A stretch of DNA of 64,000 nt, from contig PTFA01000055.1 of assembly GCA_003342895.1 (NCBI GenBank), positions 293,267 to 357,266 of the forward strand. The letters run 5' to 3'. The position numbers and the translations under genes are program-made. The first letter of the stretch is position 1, and every line of letters starts with the position of its first letter. This document shows positions 48,102 through 59,680 of the stretch, piece by piece. This stretch comes from Casuarius casuarius (Eukaryota > Chordata > Aves > Casuariiformes > Casuariidae). The notes under the pieces were generated by a model, which saw only the letters and a program-made list of their open reading frames with translations, was not told the DNA's origin and searched no databases.

Positions 48102-48700
48102 GATAACCAGAGTCAAATCACAGGAAGTGAAATGTTCTTGTAATCTAATACAATAAAAAGTTTCTCCTTCAGTTTTCACATCAAATCAAATATTTTCTGT
48201 CAACACAGCAGAACACACACAAATTTTATAAATTTATTATAATTATAATTGTTTCATTTTTACTTCTATTCTCACAGTGAATATAAAAGCAGTGGGAATG
48301 TAAAGGTGTTTACTCAGAATGAAACTAGGGTTTCCAACCTGGAACGCCTGAAAAAGTATAGCAGTGGATGAAAGTGAAATGAGATCTCAAGCTAATTTCT
48401 AATACAGGTCTGCATACACTTGCAAACTATCCTAATCTGGCATAATTGAATACAATATGGAAGACTACGTCCTTTTGGAACAGCAGTAGCCTAGCTCAAG
48501 GCAAAGATCTGTCAGAAATCTGGTGCCTGATTTTATACTTTATGTCTGCAGTATTCCTGTAGTTGGTTTGCATTATTAACCTCTATCTAAAAGATAATTA
48601 AAATTTAGGATCATTATTTGAAGGAATGCCTACATATTAGACAAAGAATATTCTCTAGTGGTTTCACAGGAGTTGACTTAAGTGAAGAAATCCTAATTGA
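48102..48700. other. AT-rich non-coding stretch
   Basis: TTTATAAATTTATTATAATTATAATTG around 48225-48251 is a strongly AT, partly palindromic patch. No exon is recognised. Confidence 0.5.
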
Positions 48701-48706
48701 TGCTAA

Positions 48707-48766
48707 TACTGAATTCTTCAGTCATTCTGCTATGCATACTGAATGCTTTGGTCATTCGGCTATGTC
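48707..48766 (+). repeat. 30-bp tandem duplication (two units, about 80% identical)
   Basis: Unit 1 (48707-48736) starts TACTGAATTCTTCAGTCATT and unit 2 (48737-48766) starts TACTGAATGCTTTGGTCATT; both continue CTGCTATG or CGGCTATG. By eye they differ at 6 of 30 positions. The unit length is a multiple of three and both copies stay open on the + strand (a repeated 10-residue HTE.F.HSAM motif). The surrounding open frame starts at TTG rather than ATG, so coding is unlikely. Confidence 0.75.
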
Positions 48767-51700
48767 TAACTATATTAGCAAGATACTGGGCCAATCAGTT
48801 TATAGCAATTAATATTCTTCCAGATGTATTACAAGCATTTCACTTCCTGTGCAGCAATTCAGACTGAGTGTGGAAACTGAAGACTTTAAATCTCAGTTGC
48901 AGTCAGGAATGGACATTTGTTTCTTCCCTCCAAATACTGGCAATCTTATTATTACATACTTGCTATAAACCCATGTAAACAAGAGAAGACATTAGCCCAT
49001 TTTAATAGCCTTGTTAATAACATTTGACTAATTATATTCTGCCTGTCTGCCTTTCTCGAGCAGTTTCAGCAGAATGCTTTTTGTCCACACTGTGTGTCTT
49101 AAACGTTAGTGACTTCCCCTGATGATTCCTCTTTCCTCACCTCGCTCAGACACACACAAAAGCAAAAAGCTGAGAGAATAAATGGTCTTGTACCATGTTC
49201 TGAAGGTCAACAGATACAGGATTTGTAAGCCCAGTTGAGAAAAAAATTCTGAAGTCAAGAGCTTTGGTAAAGTGTGCAACAGCACTTTAAATTGAACTTT
49301 GGCTCTATTTTAGCGTATACAGAATGGGTTCTGTTAAACTACAGATTTCTGGAACAGAATGCTTTTTTTCCGATAAGCAGCAGTATTAAGAGCCTTGATG
49401 TCACATCCATTCTTTTAGCAATGCTGTCAGAACTTCTTCAGACTCGAACCCGAATGTTTTGAAAAGGCTGTGACTTACCGAGGTTACCATTTGGACATTT
49501 TAAAAAACAGTTCAAAAACTCATGGATATTTAAGCCATGTTCATTTCAGCTTCAATTCTGCAATTTTTGTTTTCTTTCCATCTTCAATTCTTCATGCTTT
49601 TTCTCTTTGTGGCAACAAAAATATATGTTGTATGTTTTGACATTTCAGCACTGAGGAGTTAGAATTTCACTGTGATCTATAAGAGTAGTTTCTGAAAGTG
49701 GATCTTTGCTGTTTTAGTTAGAAGTTGCTAAACTGCTTGCATTTGTAAAGCTGCAGCTAAATAACTGAACTATTTGCAAGTGTTAATATCAGGAGGGAGG
49801 GAGAGAAGAAGGAAAGCTCATGCCATAAATATTTCAAACAAATGAAACTAAATTGCTGCCTACATGAGGCAAAAGTAAATTATTTCAATTTTTAGTGGAA
49901 AGCAGGTTATATTATTTTTTTCAGACACCGAATTTGGACCAAAAAACCCCCTGGTCTTACTTTACTTTTCTAATTAACCACGCCAGTGGTAGTAAAGGAA
50001 TGGAAAGAACTCTAATAATATATTTTTTGGAAAGTATGCTTTCATTCTGCAAATCATTTAAATATGCATCTTTAAGAAATCTGCTGTGAACAAGACCAAG
50101 GACAAGAAGTAATGTGCATGTAATACTTATAATGAAATACAAACAATCTACACACAGATTGTAGTAATATTATATCTGAATATCTCTTGCATTTCTTGTT
50201 ACTTTGACTGATTGAGATATTTAAGCTTAGTAGTCACCAGAACACATTGCACCTGTAACATAGTCATTAAGGTAGTATCAGAAATCCTCATTGGAAAAAT
50301 CACCTATATTATTTTAATAACTGTAGAGTTCTTCCAATGATTTTCCTAGCTATTTGATTTAGGTTGGTGAGCTGAGTTTTGCAGAGATGCATGGACAGAT
50401 AAATTAGAGAATTTAAGTGCTTTTCCACATGAAAAATATTAGAAAAGTCAAATAATGCTGGTGATGTGAATCTATCTTTCATTTATCTGAGGATTTCCCC
50501 CACAATTGTCTGTCTGGCTTTTTTTCTCCCTCCTTTCCTCCCCCCACCTTCTCTGTGCTGGTTCATATCTTTAGCGCTTCAGATTTTGTCTTGCTTTCTG
50601 TTCTTTATTTCTAAGGCTACTCTTACAGTTGAATATCCCTTTTGCTTTACACAGTCATCTTTTTCTTTAAATAGCTCACTGAACTGTAACTGTGTAGGAA
50701 TTGATTGGGACTACATCAATGGCTTGGTGCTCCACAGGGAACTGCTGAGGGCCAAGTTATCACTATGTTCCTACACAGCTGGTTCCTGTTAAGTTGAGTC
50801 TGAGATGCTGTATAGGTAACATTAGGGTAGGTAAGCAATAAGCAATGCTATGAGACCTTTGCCTTTTATGGCTTTTCATAGTGTAAGGGCAACACTAGAT
50901 TAAAATAAATATATAAACAAAACAAGAAAAAGCACTAGTGTTGCTCATCTATCGGTAAGGATCCTGTATACCATTGCATTACTGAGTATGCTACTTTGCA
51001 TCTTAAGGTCTTAAGGCTACCAGCAGGACCACGATACACACTGCAGCTTGGCTCTAGGAGCAGCTTGAATCCAGGCTGCCTGTGCTGAGACATCCATGTA
51101 GTTGAAAAATTAGTGTGTGAGGGATTACTTTCACACATGCCTCCCAAATGCGGACATTATCGCTGTTCTTTTATGTAGAAAATCATACCAGCATAAAGCT
51201 CCAGCAAAAGAACTTAGCAATTCTGTTGGATTCCTGAGGAAAAGTCAAGCCTTTTACAGATGGATAGTACTCTCTAGTTTTTATAGAAGAAAGAAATGGA
51301 GAAATAAAGAATAGTGCCATACCTGGCTCTCTGTGGTTTTCATTATCTGATCAAAAAGGACCTGGGAGCTTAAATCTAGATTTCAATCCATATAGCACCA
51401 AATTTCTGGTTTGTTGGACATGCCATTTCAGTTCAAGCAATAAAATAAATATAATGCAGATTCAGACATCCCCAAATGTGTCATTAGCTCTGCCTACAGA
51501 AATGATTTTGACTGAGCTACAAAAATGAGTGAAAAAATAGGAAACAAATATTACTAAGTAAAAGAGAGTGGTCATTTGATAAACAAACAAATAAGCAGCT
51601 TTGGAGCTATCTGAAAGATTAAACCTTAAAACTACTAAGACGGTGTTCAGCTAAATGGAATAGCACCAAGATGGAAGACTAAATGAACAAAAAATCAACT

Positions 51701-53632
51701 GTGTATCTACACGACTGAGTATGTCATGTAGAAATTGTATATGATATGCTGAGAAAGCTCTAAATTATTTCTTTCTGCTGCTGCCTAAACTGTCCTAAAA
51801 TCATGATCATTAAAGGAAAAAGGGATAATAGGAAGCCAATATAGTTGTGTTCCTTGTAGTAATCAAATCCTCTGATTACATTATTGTTGGGATTTTGTTT
51901 TTTAATGAGGATAATCTCAAAAAAAACTTGTTAAGTGAGCAGGACAGACACTCTTGTTCTGCAAGAGTTTTTTCATTATGGCATAATACAGGGGGGAAGG
52001 GAGAGAGTCATGAATGAAGAATATTGTCTGCAGAAAGTTCATAGGATTTCTGGTTGCAGAAAGTACTATTACTGTCTTAAAAATATCCTCTCTTGAAATG
52101 GAAGAAAAAATGATTTAATAATATGGTTGAAATTACTTTCAAAAACATTACTACCATGATGGACTGTTTAAATAAAACACTGAGCAGGAATGAAAGAAAG
52201 AGTAGTATTTGGCAAGAATCTGTTTTTTGAGAATGGAGGTTTATTACCATTTCCAAATTGCACATGAAAGATGAACTCTTCTTCAGAAGAAGCCACTTTT
52301 GTGCAAGGTTCTTCTATAGCTCTGGGGAATAAGCTGCTGCTTTGGCTAATTCTGGCTAATTTTGGTGGCTTATTCAAAGGAAAATTTTAATTTGCTTTCT
52401 TTGTTCCTGCTGAGTATGATCCTTGCTCATGTGGAGCTCAGCAGGTACACCTTTCCTTATCTTCTGCTCCACTTATACTGTTTGAGCTTTGAAGCAAGAC
52501 AAGACAACGGAGAGGGAAACTGTGCAACACTCAGAGACCAAGTGATTCATCACGCTTGGAGAGATGAAACTTAATAAAGATGGGAGCTTTTGCACATCCT
52601 TTTCATTGATGTACGGGGAGAAACAGGCTCATTTGATTTACAGAGGTAACTCTTGATAGACAGATTTCAAGAATAATTTCTGAAATTTTTGTTCACCTGA
52701 AATAATAAACAGGGAGGGAAAAGAAGGGTGAGGAGTTCCAGGAAATAGTCTGATTTTTCTTTAGAAATGCTTCTGTACATTTGCATTTTCTTGCTTTGTA
52801 AAATGCAATTGCCCATGTAAAACAACTTGTTATGAACATATGGCAGTGGAAGGACAGAAAACCCACCAGAATAATTCTCTATATCATCAAGGGGATTGTT
52901 TGAAACAACATAATGTCTAACACCTAAGAAGACAGGAAGAAAATGAGAGAACTCCAACAGACCTGGAAAATCCATCATGCTGCTTGTGCAGAATCATTAT
53001 CTCTAAGTTGCTAGCTTGCAAAAAATGTCTCTAGATTTTAGTTAAGGTAAAAATTTGTGACTATCTCAGGCTGTGAGAACACTATCTTACATAATCAAAT
53101 GCCTTGAAAAATAGCCTTTAAGTTGAGCTCAGCTGTGTAATTCTATTTACTTTCCTACTCATTCCAGCTGTGAGATGAAATTCATTAGCTTAAAATTCAG
53201 ATAAGCAAAGGAACCAGCAGCTATCAGTTTTACTCCATGTTTTGGGCCAACTTAGTAAAACAGAGTGTGTGGACAGCTCTGAGGTGCTTCAGTGAAAAGC
53301 TTTGCCTCTTGCTTTAACTCTTTCTTTTGAGTATCTGAACCAATCTGGTAAATGTCGCACTGAAGTTCTCAGGTTCTATTTTGGTAACTCTGGTGTGGAG
53401 GAATTTCTGGAAGAGGTTAATGACAAATAAGGTGGAGGCAGTAGCATGCTAAACCCCTAGAGTTGTTTGGTCGGTGTTCAAATGTCAAAGTCCTAAAAGC
53501 ATGCACAAGGACATTTACGTCTGCTGAATCACAGCACCTCAGCTGATGGGTAATACCTTGTTTGACTGTCAGATTTCTTTTGGATTTGATCATGTGCCAG
53601 CATGAACAAATATGCATACAGAGATATATACC
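48767..53632. other. Long AT-rich non-coding stretch, no gene seen
   Basis: No exon is recognised. A pyrimidine-rich patch lies at 50518-50550 (TTTTTCTCCCTCC and CCTCCCCCCACC), which could act as an acceptor tract, but the following sequence gives no supported exon. The 108-codon + frame starting there is leucine/serine/phenylalanine-rich because of the pyrimidine bias. No interspersed repeats are recognised. Confidence 0.5.
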
Positions 53633-53684
53633 TCAAGGATAATCATTGTTATCAAGGATAATCATTATTATTAAGGATAATAAG
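53633..53684 (+). repeat. 19-bp tandem repeat, about 2.7 units
   Basis: TCAAGGATAATCATTGTTA (53633-53651) is followed by TCAAGGATAATCATTATTA (53652-53670) and a partial TTAAGGATAATAAG (from 53671). Each unit holds a GGATAATC core resembling a paired-type (OTX/PITX) homeodomain site. Confidence 0.8.
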
Positions 53685-54471
53685 CTGCAGTTAAACAGGC
53701 ATGGACAAGTTTCAGACATGAAAATTTTTAATGTACTTGTGCCAGAGAATTTTTATTTCCTTGCCTGCCAGAGATAACTGCCCTGGTTTACTGCAGGTAT
53801 TATAGAAGTGAACTTAATTACATTCAGTAATTCTTGTTTATACTGGCACTGTTCATAAGATACACCAGACACTGGTAGGATTTGAACACTCTCTCTTGTC
53901 ATTAAATTCAATGAGAAATGAAGGTAGTGAACACTTCTAAAAAGGAACACAGCAACTCATTGACTAAGGCTCTTGACTCATGGGAATTTATAAAAATAAA
54001 AACAACTTTGTTATTATTTGAATGCAATCTTTGGCTAGTGACCATTTAGCCAACAGAGGAATGCTATTCTTTCAGCTCACTGCTGTTAAATTTAGGATCT
54101 GTCTTACCGCATGTGAATGAACATTAAAGTGTTTTAGTTTGTAACATTGGCATAGACTTTCACTGCAATTAAAGCTGTTTAAAGTCATATACTCTAGAAC
54201 AATGAAAAGGTATAATTTGAAAGTAATATTAAAAATAAAAAGAGTTTTTCCATTGATCTTAGTGGCAAATAGGTTTCAGACTAAGAAGGGCTCTGTAAGC
54301 AGGTTTGGAGAGATGGAGCTTCTGGCTCCTAGGAGAGTGCTGACCATTAGGTCAGTTCTTGCCAAGAATTAGTTACAGTACCCAAAGAATTGTGAGCCCG
54401 CATCTGAAAGGGAAAAAGTCACAATATGACACCATATGAGACACTCTTTTCTTTGCTTATCAGTTTTGATT
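53685..54471. other. AT-rich non-coding stretch
   Basis: No exon or repeat family is recognised. Confidence 0.5.
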
Positions 54472-54508
54472 TGCTTCTTTTCTTTTTCTTGCTTCTTTTT
54501 CTTTTTCC
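54472..54508 (+). repeat. Pyrimidine-rich repeat, about 19-bp unit twice
   Basis: TGCTTCTTTTCTTTTTCT is followed by TGCTTCTTTTTCTTTTTCC, a duplicated pyrimidine-only unit. It could mimic a splice polypyrimidine tract but lacks a nearby AG with an open exon. Confidence 0.65.
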
Positions 54509-55652
54509 TATGTGTGCGTGTGTGAGTTCCTGGCAGCCTTGCTCCGGGACCACTCCTAGTGCACCTGATCCTGAGTGGTCATGGGCCTTCTCTCTAGCAA
54601 TTCTGGCGGATAGGAGGACACAAAACCTACAATAGTTTATCGTCTGAGAGTGGTGTCCCAGTAAAAAAGTCTTGGTATTCACCTTTTCACAGGACAAAAT
54701 TGTAACATTTCTGTATCTTCAGAAAGAGCTTTATGGAAATTTTCAGTGGCGTGCAAAATAAGCCAATGCCCCAAGACTTTCTAATGCATGTCTCTGTGTC
54801 ACTTGCTAACAGTCTTTATTATGAAGTACAAAGTGTAAAAGCCCGTTCTTTTCATTAGGAGTCCATACTATGCCTAACACAGGAAGACACTGAGGTACAC
54901 TAAAACAAGTGTTCTCAATCCACTTCAACTGGTTAAAGAAGTTTCCATACCCCAGGTTCTCATAGCTAAATGTAACAATTGACTTAGTGAGTACGTATAG
55001 TCTGTTTCAGATCAAAATACAGTACAAAACATAACCCAAGTTATAAGCTGAATGGTAGCAGAATCAACCCTACAGTTAGATATTTAAATACACGTATTTT
55101 AGAATGGCTGAAAAGCTAGATAGAATATTTCATATTTTCCAGCTTTTTGTAAGTCGGATAATAAATTTATTTCATTTCCTCTCTACAAACTGGAAACACT
55201 GACTTAGAATACTGTTAGAAAAGAGTTATAAGTGAATCTATAAAGAAAAGAAATGAGTTGCCTGTACCCTCTGAGATTTTTGGAAATACTTCTGACAACC
55301 TGACTAACGACTTTACAGAAACCATAGTAGCTTTATTTTCTTTCTCTTTTGCAACTAGCTTTTTCTAGTGAGTCAAAAGCTGAAGTTGCAGTGAGCTTAT
55401 GAAGGTGTAACTATGCTGTGTTTTCACTTGCAGTTGCATACAGCATCCTGCAGTTTCCTACCATAAAGTCATCCATGATACGAATCTTCTCTGAAAAGAA
55501 AAGTGTTAGTCTCTAGGGATTACAATTCTTGTAACTGTCAAGAAGTTTAAAATGTTTCTTAGATGAAAGCAGATGTTAACTTACACTTGAGGATGGTTGA
55601 ATTTTTTTGATGGATTAAAATATGTATTTTTACCATTTTCTGGAAAAAAAAT
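54509..55652. other. AT-rich non-coding stretch
   Basis: No gene is seen. Short antiparallel frames at 54419-54697 derive from the pyrimidine tract. Confidence 0.5.
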
Positions 55653-55653
55653 G

Positions 55654-55672
55654 CGTGTGTGTGTGTGTGTGT
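55654..55672 (+). repeat. (GT)n microsatellite
   Basis: CGTGTGTGTGTGTGTGTGTG, about nine dinucleotide units, preceded by an A8 run. Likely polymorphic. Confidence 0.9.
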
Positions 55673-57280
55673 AGTTTATGTGCCATGCTCTCATTAAGAA
55701 ATCATAGACTAGAAATTGCAAAGCCCAGAAGAAGTTTAGGTTTTACAAAAGCATTAGAACATTGAAATAAAAAGCTTTGAATGTTGAAACACTGTGAATG
55801 TAATTTTTTGTGATGCATTGTTCATAACATAGAATGATGAATTGCATCAATAACTTATTTTAATCATAAGAATAAATATGAGCATAAAAATCCTTCAGCT
55901 TAATGCTACTTCAGTGGAAGAAGATTTTATATAAAACTTCATATTCTTTTAGAGGTTGGTTACTACCCTTCAGTATTTTCTTTCAAAACCTTTTTTTTCT
56001 CTTTCACAAATTTACATACTCTTGCATCTTAGAGAAACTTATTATCTTATTCATGATATTTCATGCTTAGACTTTTACTTTTGACTGGACCAGATCCTGA
56101 TCATTAACATAACTCATCTGGTTTCATGGACTTGTATACCACTGCTAGTCACAGGCTGTGCAAGCAGATCTTAGGTTAGGCACTCAAGATAGTCTTGTGC
56201 CAAATCTTTCTAAATGGAAATTTTATAAAGTATCAAGCTATGGCCAAATTTCCTGGACTACAGTTTTTGTCTCCTTAAAAGACGCTCTATCGGGGGACAT
56301 ATTAGTCATATTTCCTGATGCTACAGCTTTGCAAAGAAAGAGAAATATAATACAAAAGTTTTATTATTCTTTGTTACCCTATACATAGAAAACGTTTTTT
56401 TCTTTTTTTAAACAAAGAGGTGTGGAGAAAGCAGTCTTGTCTTTTATTATCTGTAGTTATTGCTGCTTGCATGGTAGCAATTTTTATTTCTTTAGCAAAC
56501 ACTGCCCCTTTCACTCAGGCATTTTGATAGCCAGTTTACACCAGCTGCTCTTGACAAAAATTTTTAAGTTCAATTGACCTTATTAGCCTGGGCTGAATAG
56601 AAGATAACTTAAATCCTACAACTGTACAAGAATTCAGCTTGCCTAATTCTGATCTCAAAATGCATATGTTATGGATGAGTCAGACTTTGTGAGAAAGATA
56701 GTTCATCCAAAAAAAGCCAAAATGAAAAATATTCCTTAATGCTGTTGAATCCTGGCTTACTTAATGTGTCAACATCCTGCCTTCCCCATCATGATAGATA
56801 ATTCTGAAACTTTTCTCATTTTCTAATGTTACATCCAAAATATTTATTCTGACTTTATCTGTGATCATAAAGCTGTTACTAAATCCAACTGTTGTATTCC
56901 CAAAACATACTCCCAAAATGTAACTGTCTAACAATTCTTTCTGCCAAAATTCTGAACTAATTGGTTTTGAAATTTCAGGCCAGATCAATAATAAAAAATA
57001 AGCCAGAACTTTTTACTGGAATTTAATCAAAACAGTTTTAAATAGAGAAAATTTGTTACTGGAGAATAACAACTGTTTCCAGCTTGGATCCATATTTATT
57101 TTCCACTATAGAATGTAGTGTTTGCTTTGGTGTAGGTTAAATTGTCTTAAGAGAAACAGAAAATGAGAGCTTGTCATTCTAGGGAAGACAAAATCTGGAT
57201 CCATAAATGAAGACTCTATCATGAGAGATGTGTTGATATCTTCAACGTTATAATAGAAATGCCAGCCTCTGGACAACAAG
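55673..57280. other. AT-rich non-coding stretch, no gene seen
   Basis: No exon is recognised. A T-rich run lies at about 56396-56408. Frames on both strands are short and featureless. Confidence 0.5.
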
Positions 57281-57326
57281 AAGGGTCTCCGCCGACGTTC
57301 TCAGCATTTGTTTCATTCTACTGTAG

Positions 57327-57460
57327 CACATGTCTAAGTTGTTATTGCCCATGACAATGACTGCACCCGAGCAGAAAGTGAAGAAGCCTTCCCCAGTTGT
57401 CGGAGTCTGTCAGTACAAGGATTACTTCTATGATGCAGTTATTATGGTCATCCAGGCAGG
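57327..57460 (+). other. Candidate small exon or micropeptide frame
   Basis: A plausible acceptor (TTTGTTTCATTCTACTGTAG, AG at 57325-57326) is followed by a fully open + strand frame and then a donor-like GGCAG|GTGAAG (GT at about 57460). Inside, an ATG at 57330 opens 52 codons, read to a TAA at 57486 if unspliced. The middle reads PVVGVCQYKDYFYDAV, whose composition is not typical of AT-driven noise. The patch also has more CpG than its flanks (CCGCCGACG, CCCGAG, GTCGG, ACCGG). No protein family is recognised. Alternatives are an exon of a long non-coding RNA, an old retrocopy fragment or chance. Confidence 0.18.
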
Positions 57461-57488
57461 TGAAGTGAGAGGCTGGATACCGGAGTAA

Positions 57489-58418
57489 TGTAATTTGACA
57501 GCTCTTTTCCTCTTATAAGCTTCAGTGAGATGCAGAAGGTCTGGGGTGTAATGGTGGAGCCATTCCAGCTTTACTGAAAATGCTGGGAGAGGCAAAACTC
57601 AAGGTGACCGATTTAAAAAATGCGTCAATGAACTAGTAGACTTGACATAAAAATCATACAGATGGAAAGATATCTAAAATACTGTCATCTTAGGAAGAAT
57701 TCATTTTGATGTTTCAAAAAGGCACAAGTCATCTCAGAGCAAGAGATTACAGTGTTAATTAAGGAGAGTGTTTCAAAGCAGAGTTAAAAAGAAAAGCAGA
57801 AAAATAAAAGTCTGCATCACGTGATACCTATAGTTGAAATGAGAATGAAGAACATTATAAACATTATTTAAAGAATTCAGACATTTGCAGTTAGAAATAG
57901 AAATTGAAATGGTCAGCACCGCTTGACGGCAAAGTTGGAATAAGCACTCATGAAGAGTACTTAAAAGAGGTCCTGGTCTAGGACCTAAAAAAGGTCTAGG
58001 GATTTCCTAGGGAAATTCTTTGTAAATTTCTAATTTAGGACAAGGAAGACATAATGCTTTAGGACAGCCTGAATGTGATATCAGACAGCAATAGCCATGG
58101 TGGGGCTGAGACATTCTAAGCTTATAGAAGAAATGAAAGATAACAAGGACCACAAAACAAGTCTAAGAAAAGTTTTATTACCTGTGTGAGAAAAGATGCA
58201 TTTAACCAGTGGAAGAAACACTCTTCTACATAAGATTTCCTATGAGTCTTGGACAATACAGTTTCTTTCTTCTTCAGTCACTTGTGTGAAAACTGTGGGT
58301 AAGGCTAATTCCTTACTTCTGGGTGCTGGCAGGGTATAGCCACTAAACTGTAAAGTGCTTGAGTACTAGAGTGGTGCCGCCTATATCAATGAATCTCCTA
58401 TATGAATGAAGGCTGAAT
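57489..58418. other. Non-coding stretch with nested short palindromes
   Basis: Around 57968-58016 several short inverted repeats are nested: GGTCC/GGACC arms, CTAGGACC against GGTCTAG, and ATTTCC (58002-58007) against GGAAAT (58011-58016). No exon is recognised elsewhere. Confidence 0.4.
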
Positions 58419-58440
58419 AGATGGGTGGATGGATGGGTAG
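58419..58440 (+). repeat. (GATG)n short tetranucleotide repeat
   Basis: GATGGGTGGATGGATGGGTA is an imperfect (GGAT)n/(GGGT)n tract. Confidence 0.65.
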
Positions 58441-58768
58441 CTATATTACATAGAAATGGAAAATAGTGCAGTATAAAAGTGTGTATACAGGTAGGTGTTC
58501 TGTGGATACTAGTAGGCAAAGTGGGCTGATTATTAGAAGACATTGAAACTGTGATGCAGGAAGAATTCAACATCAGTGAAGGAATGGCATCTGTGAAGGC
58601 AGCTGAGAATGCTTCTTGATTATTAAGAGCTATTTGCAAAGGATCACAGGGACATAGTATTTTGGGATAGTTCCATGTCAGCAATAGTGCTACAGCACAT
58701 CAGTTACAGAGTATTTTTCTTTTGCAAAGGATTTTGTAAGGGTTAGCTAATTCTTCCAGTATCCTCAG

Positions 58769-58810
58769 GGTTTCGAACCAGGAAGTGGATGATGTGGATT
58801 TGAATCCACT
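58769..58810 (-). repeat. Possible tRNA-derived SINE remnant (B-box-like motif)
   Basis: On the minus strand, GGTTCGAAACC (58779 down to 58769) fits the RNA polymerase III B-box consensus GGTTCGANNCC exactly. Close by is a palindrome, GTGGATT (58794-58800) against AATCCAC (58803-58809). The + strand text GGAAGTGGATGATGTGGATT then TGAATCCACT also resembles the conserved part of MIR-like SINEs ('..gtggcagagctgggattcgaatcca'). No complete tRNA cloverleaf can be drawn and no A box is evident, so this is an eroded SINE at best. Confidence 0.25.
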
Positions 58811-59449
58811 CAGACAAAAGAGAGTGATTTTCTAAGCAGTAGGTTACTTTAAAAAGGCGGGAAGAGAGTCATCAAGTTTTCAAGTGACATGACCCTTGAT
58901 CTTTTTTTAAAAAAGAAAAAGGTGTAGGCTCTAATCTCTACAAGGATTAGAGATTTCTCCCTACAGCCTTGAGATGGTTCCCTGCAGCCCTGAGTCAGGT
59001 AGATAAAACAGATAAGAAAGTTTCCTTGAATCTTGTAGTCAGCGGGGCTAAGTCCCAGAGAGCAATGGGATTTAAGATACAGTCCCATCACCAGAGTTTT
59101 CTTTTTAGCTAGCCCTAAGCAACTCCTCTTTATTCACTTTTGTGGATCCCACTCTGAGACAGGTATCCCTATGCAACATCTTCCCACATTGCTTACAGAG
59201 CCTACATCTTTATTCTAGGGGAAACGCTTTATGAAGTTTAACATCATGACTCGCAGCACAGTGGGTCTGAGATTGTTATTCTGTATGAAACTCCAAATCA
59301 CAGGCTTAGTATCAAAGCTGGGCTAGTGATCTAGATTATTAATTTCATTCACCTCCCTATCTCCCACCTTAGATTATAGGTAGATCAGGAGGAACTTTTA
59401 TGTTCCACAATTGTATAATTCCTACGTTCTAGCAACCTATTACATGTTA
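58811..59449. other. Non-coding stretch with a small hairpin
   Basis: CTCTAATC (58929-58936) pairs with GATTAGAG (58945-58952). Next to it is an imperfect 21-bp duplication (CCCTACAGCCTTGAG and CCCTGCAGCCCTGAG, 58959-58994). No exon is recognised. Confidence 0.5.
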
Positions 59450-59554
59450 TACTACTACAGCTGCTATTCGTACTACAACTATTTCTATAGCTACAGCTAC
59501 TATTACAGCTGCTATTCGTACTACAACTATTTCTATAGCTACAGCTACTATTAC
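59450..59554 (+). repeat. 48-bp tandem duplication in CTA-rich minisatellite
   Basis: The sequence at 59450-59506 is repeated at 59498-59554 with period 48 and a single mismatch by eye (C at 59455 against T at 59503). The unit itself consists of degenerate ACT/GCT/ACA triplets (for example CTACAACTATTTCTATAGCT and ACAGCTACTATTAC). The near identity indicates a recent duplication. Confidence 0.9.
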
Positions 59555-59601
59555 TACTATCAGTACTAAATGTGACAAATAATGTTGGCTGAGAATCTAG
59601 T

Positions 59602-59680
59602 CATAAATATGCATTCCTTAAATATATATCTCTCATAAATATGTATCCCTCATAAATATGAGACTCCAGTCATAAATATG
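59602..59680 (+). repeat. Four spaced copies of CATAAATATG
   Basis: The decamer CATAAATATG occurs at 59602-59611, 59634-59643, 59651-59660 and 59671-59680, with similar flanks (TC before, TATCCC or GCATTCC after). The spacing is 32, 17 and 20 bases, so this is an irregular tandem array that expanded by unequal steps. Confidence 0.8.

Noticed and set aside
48618..48812. 64-codon frame containing the decapeptide repeat
   Set aside because: The frame opens at TTG and has no upstream ATG, so it was kept only as a tandem-duplication observation.
50466..50792. 108-codon frame starting in a pyrimidine tract
   Set aside because: Composition is dictated by the pyrimidine run, with no motif and no supported splice sites.
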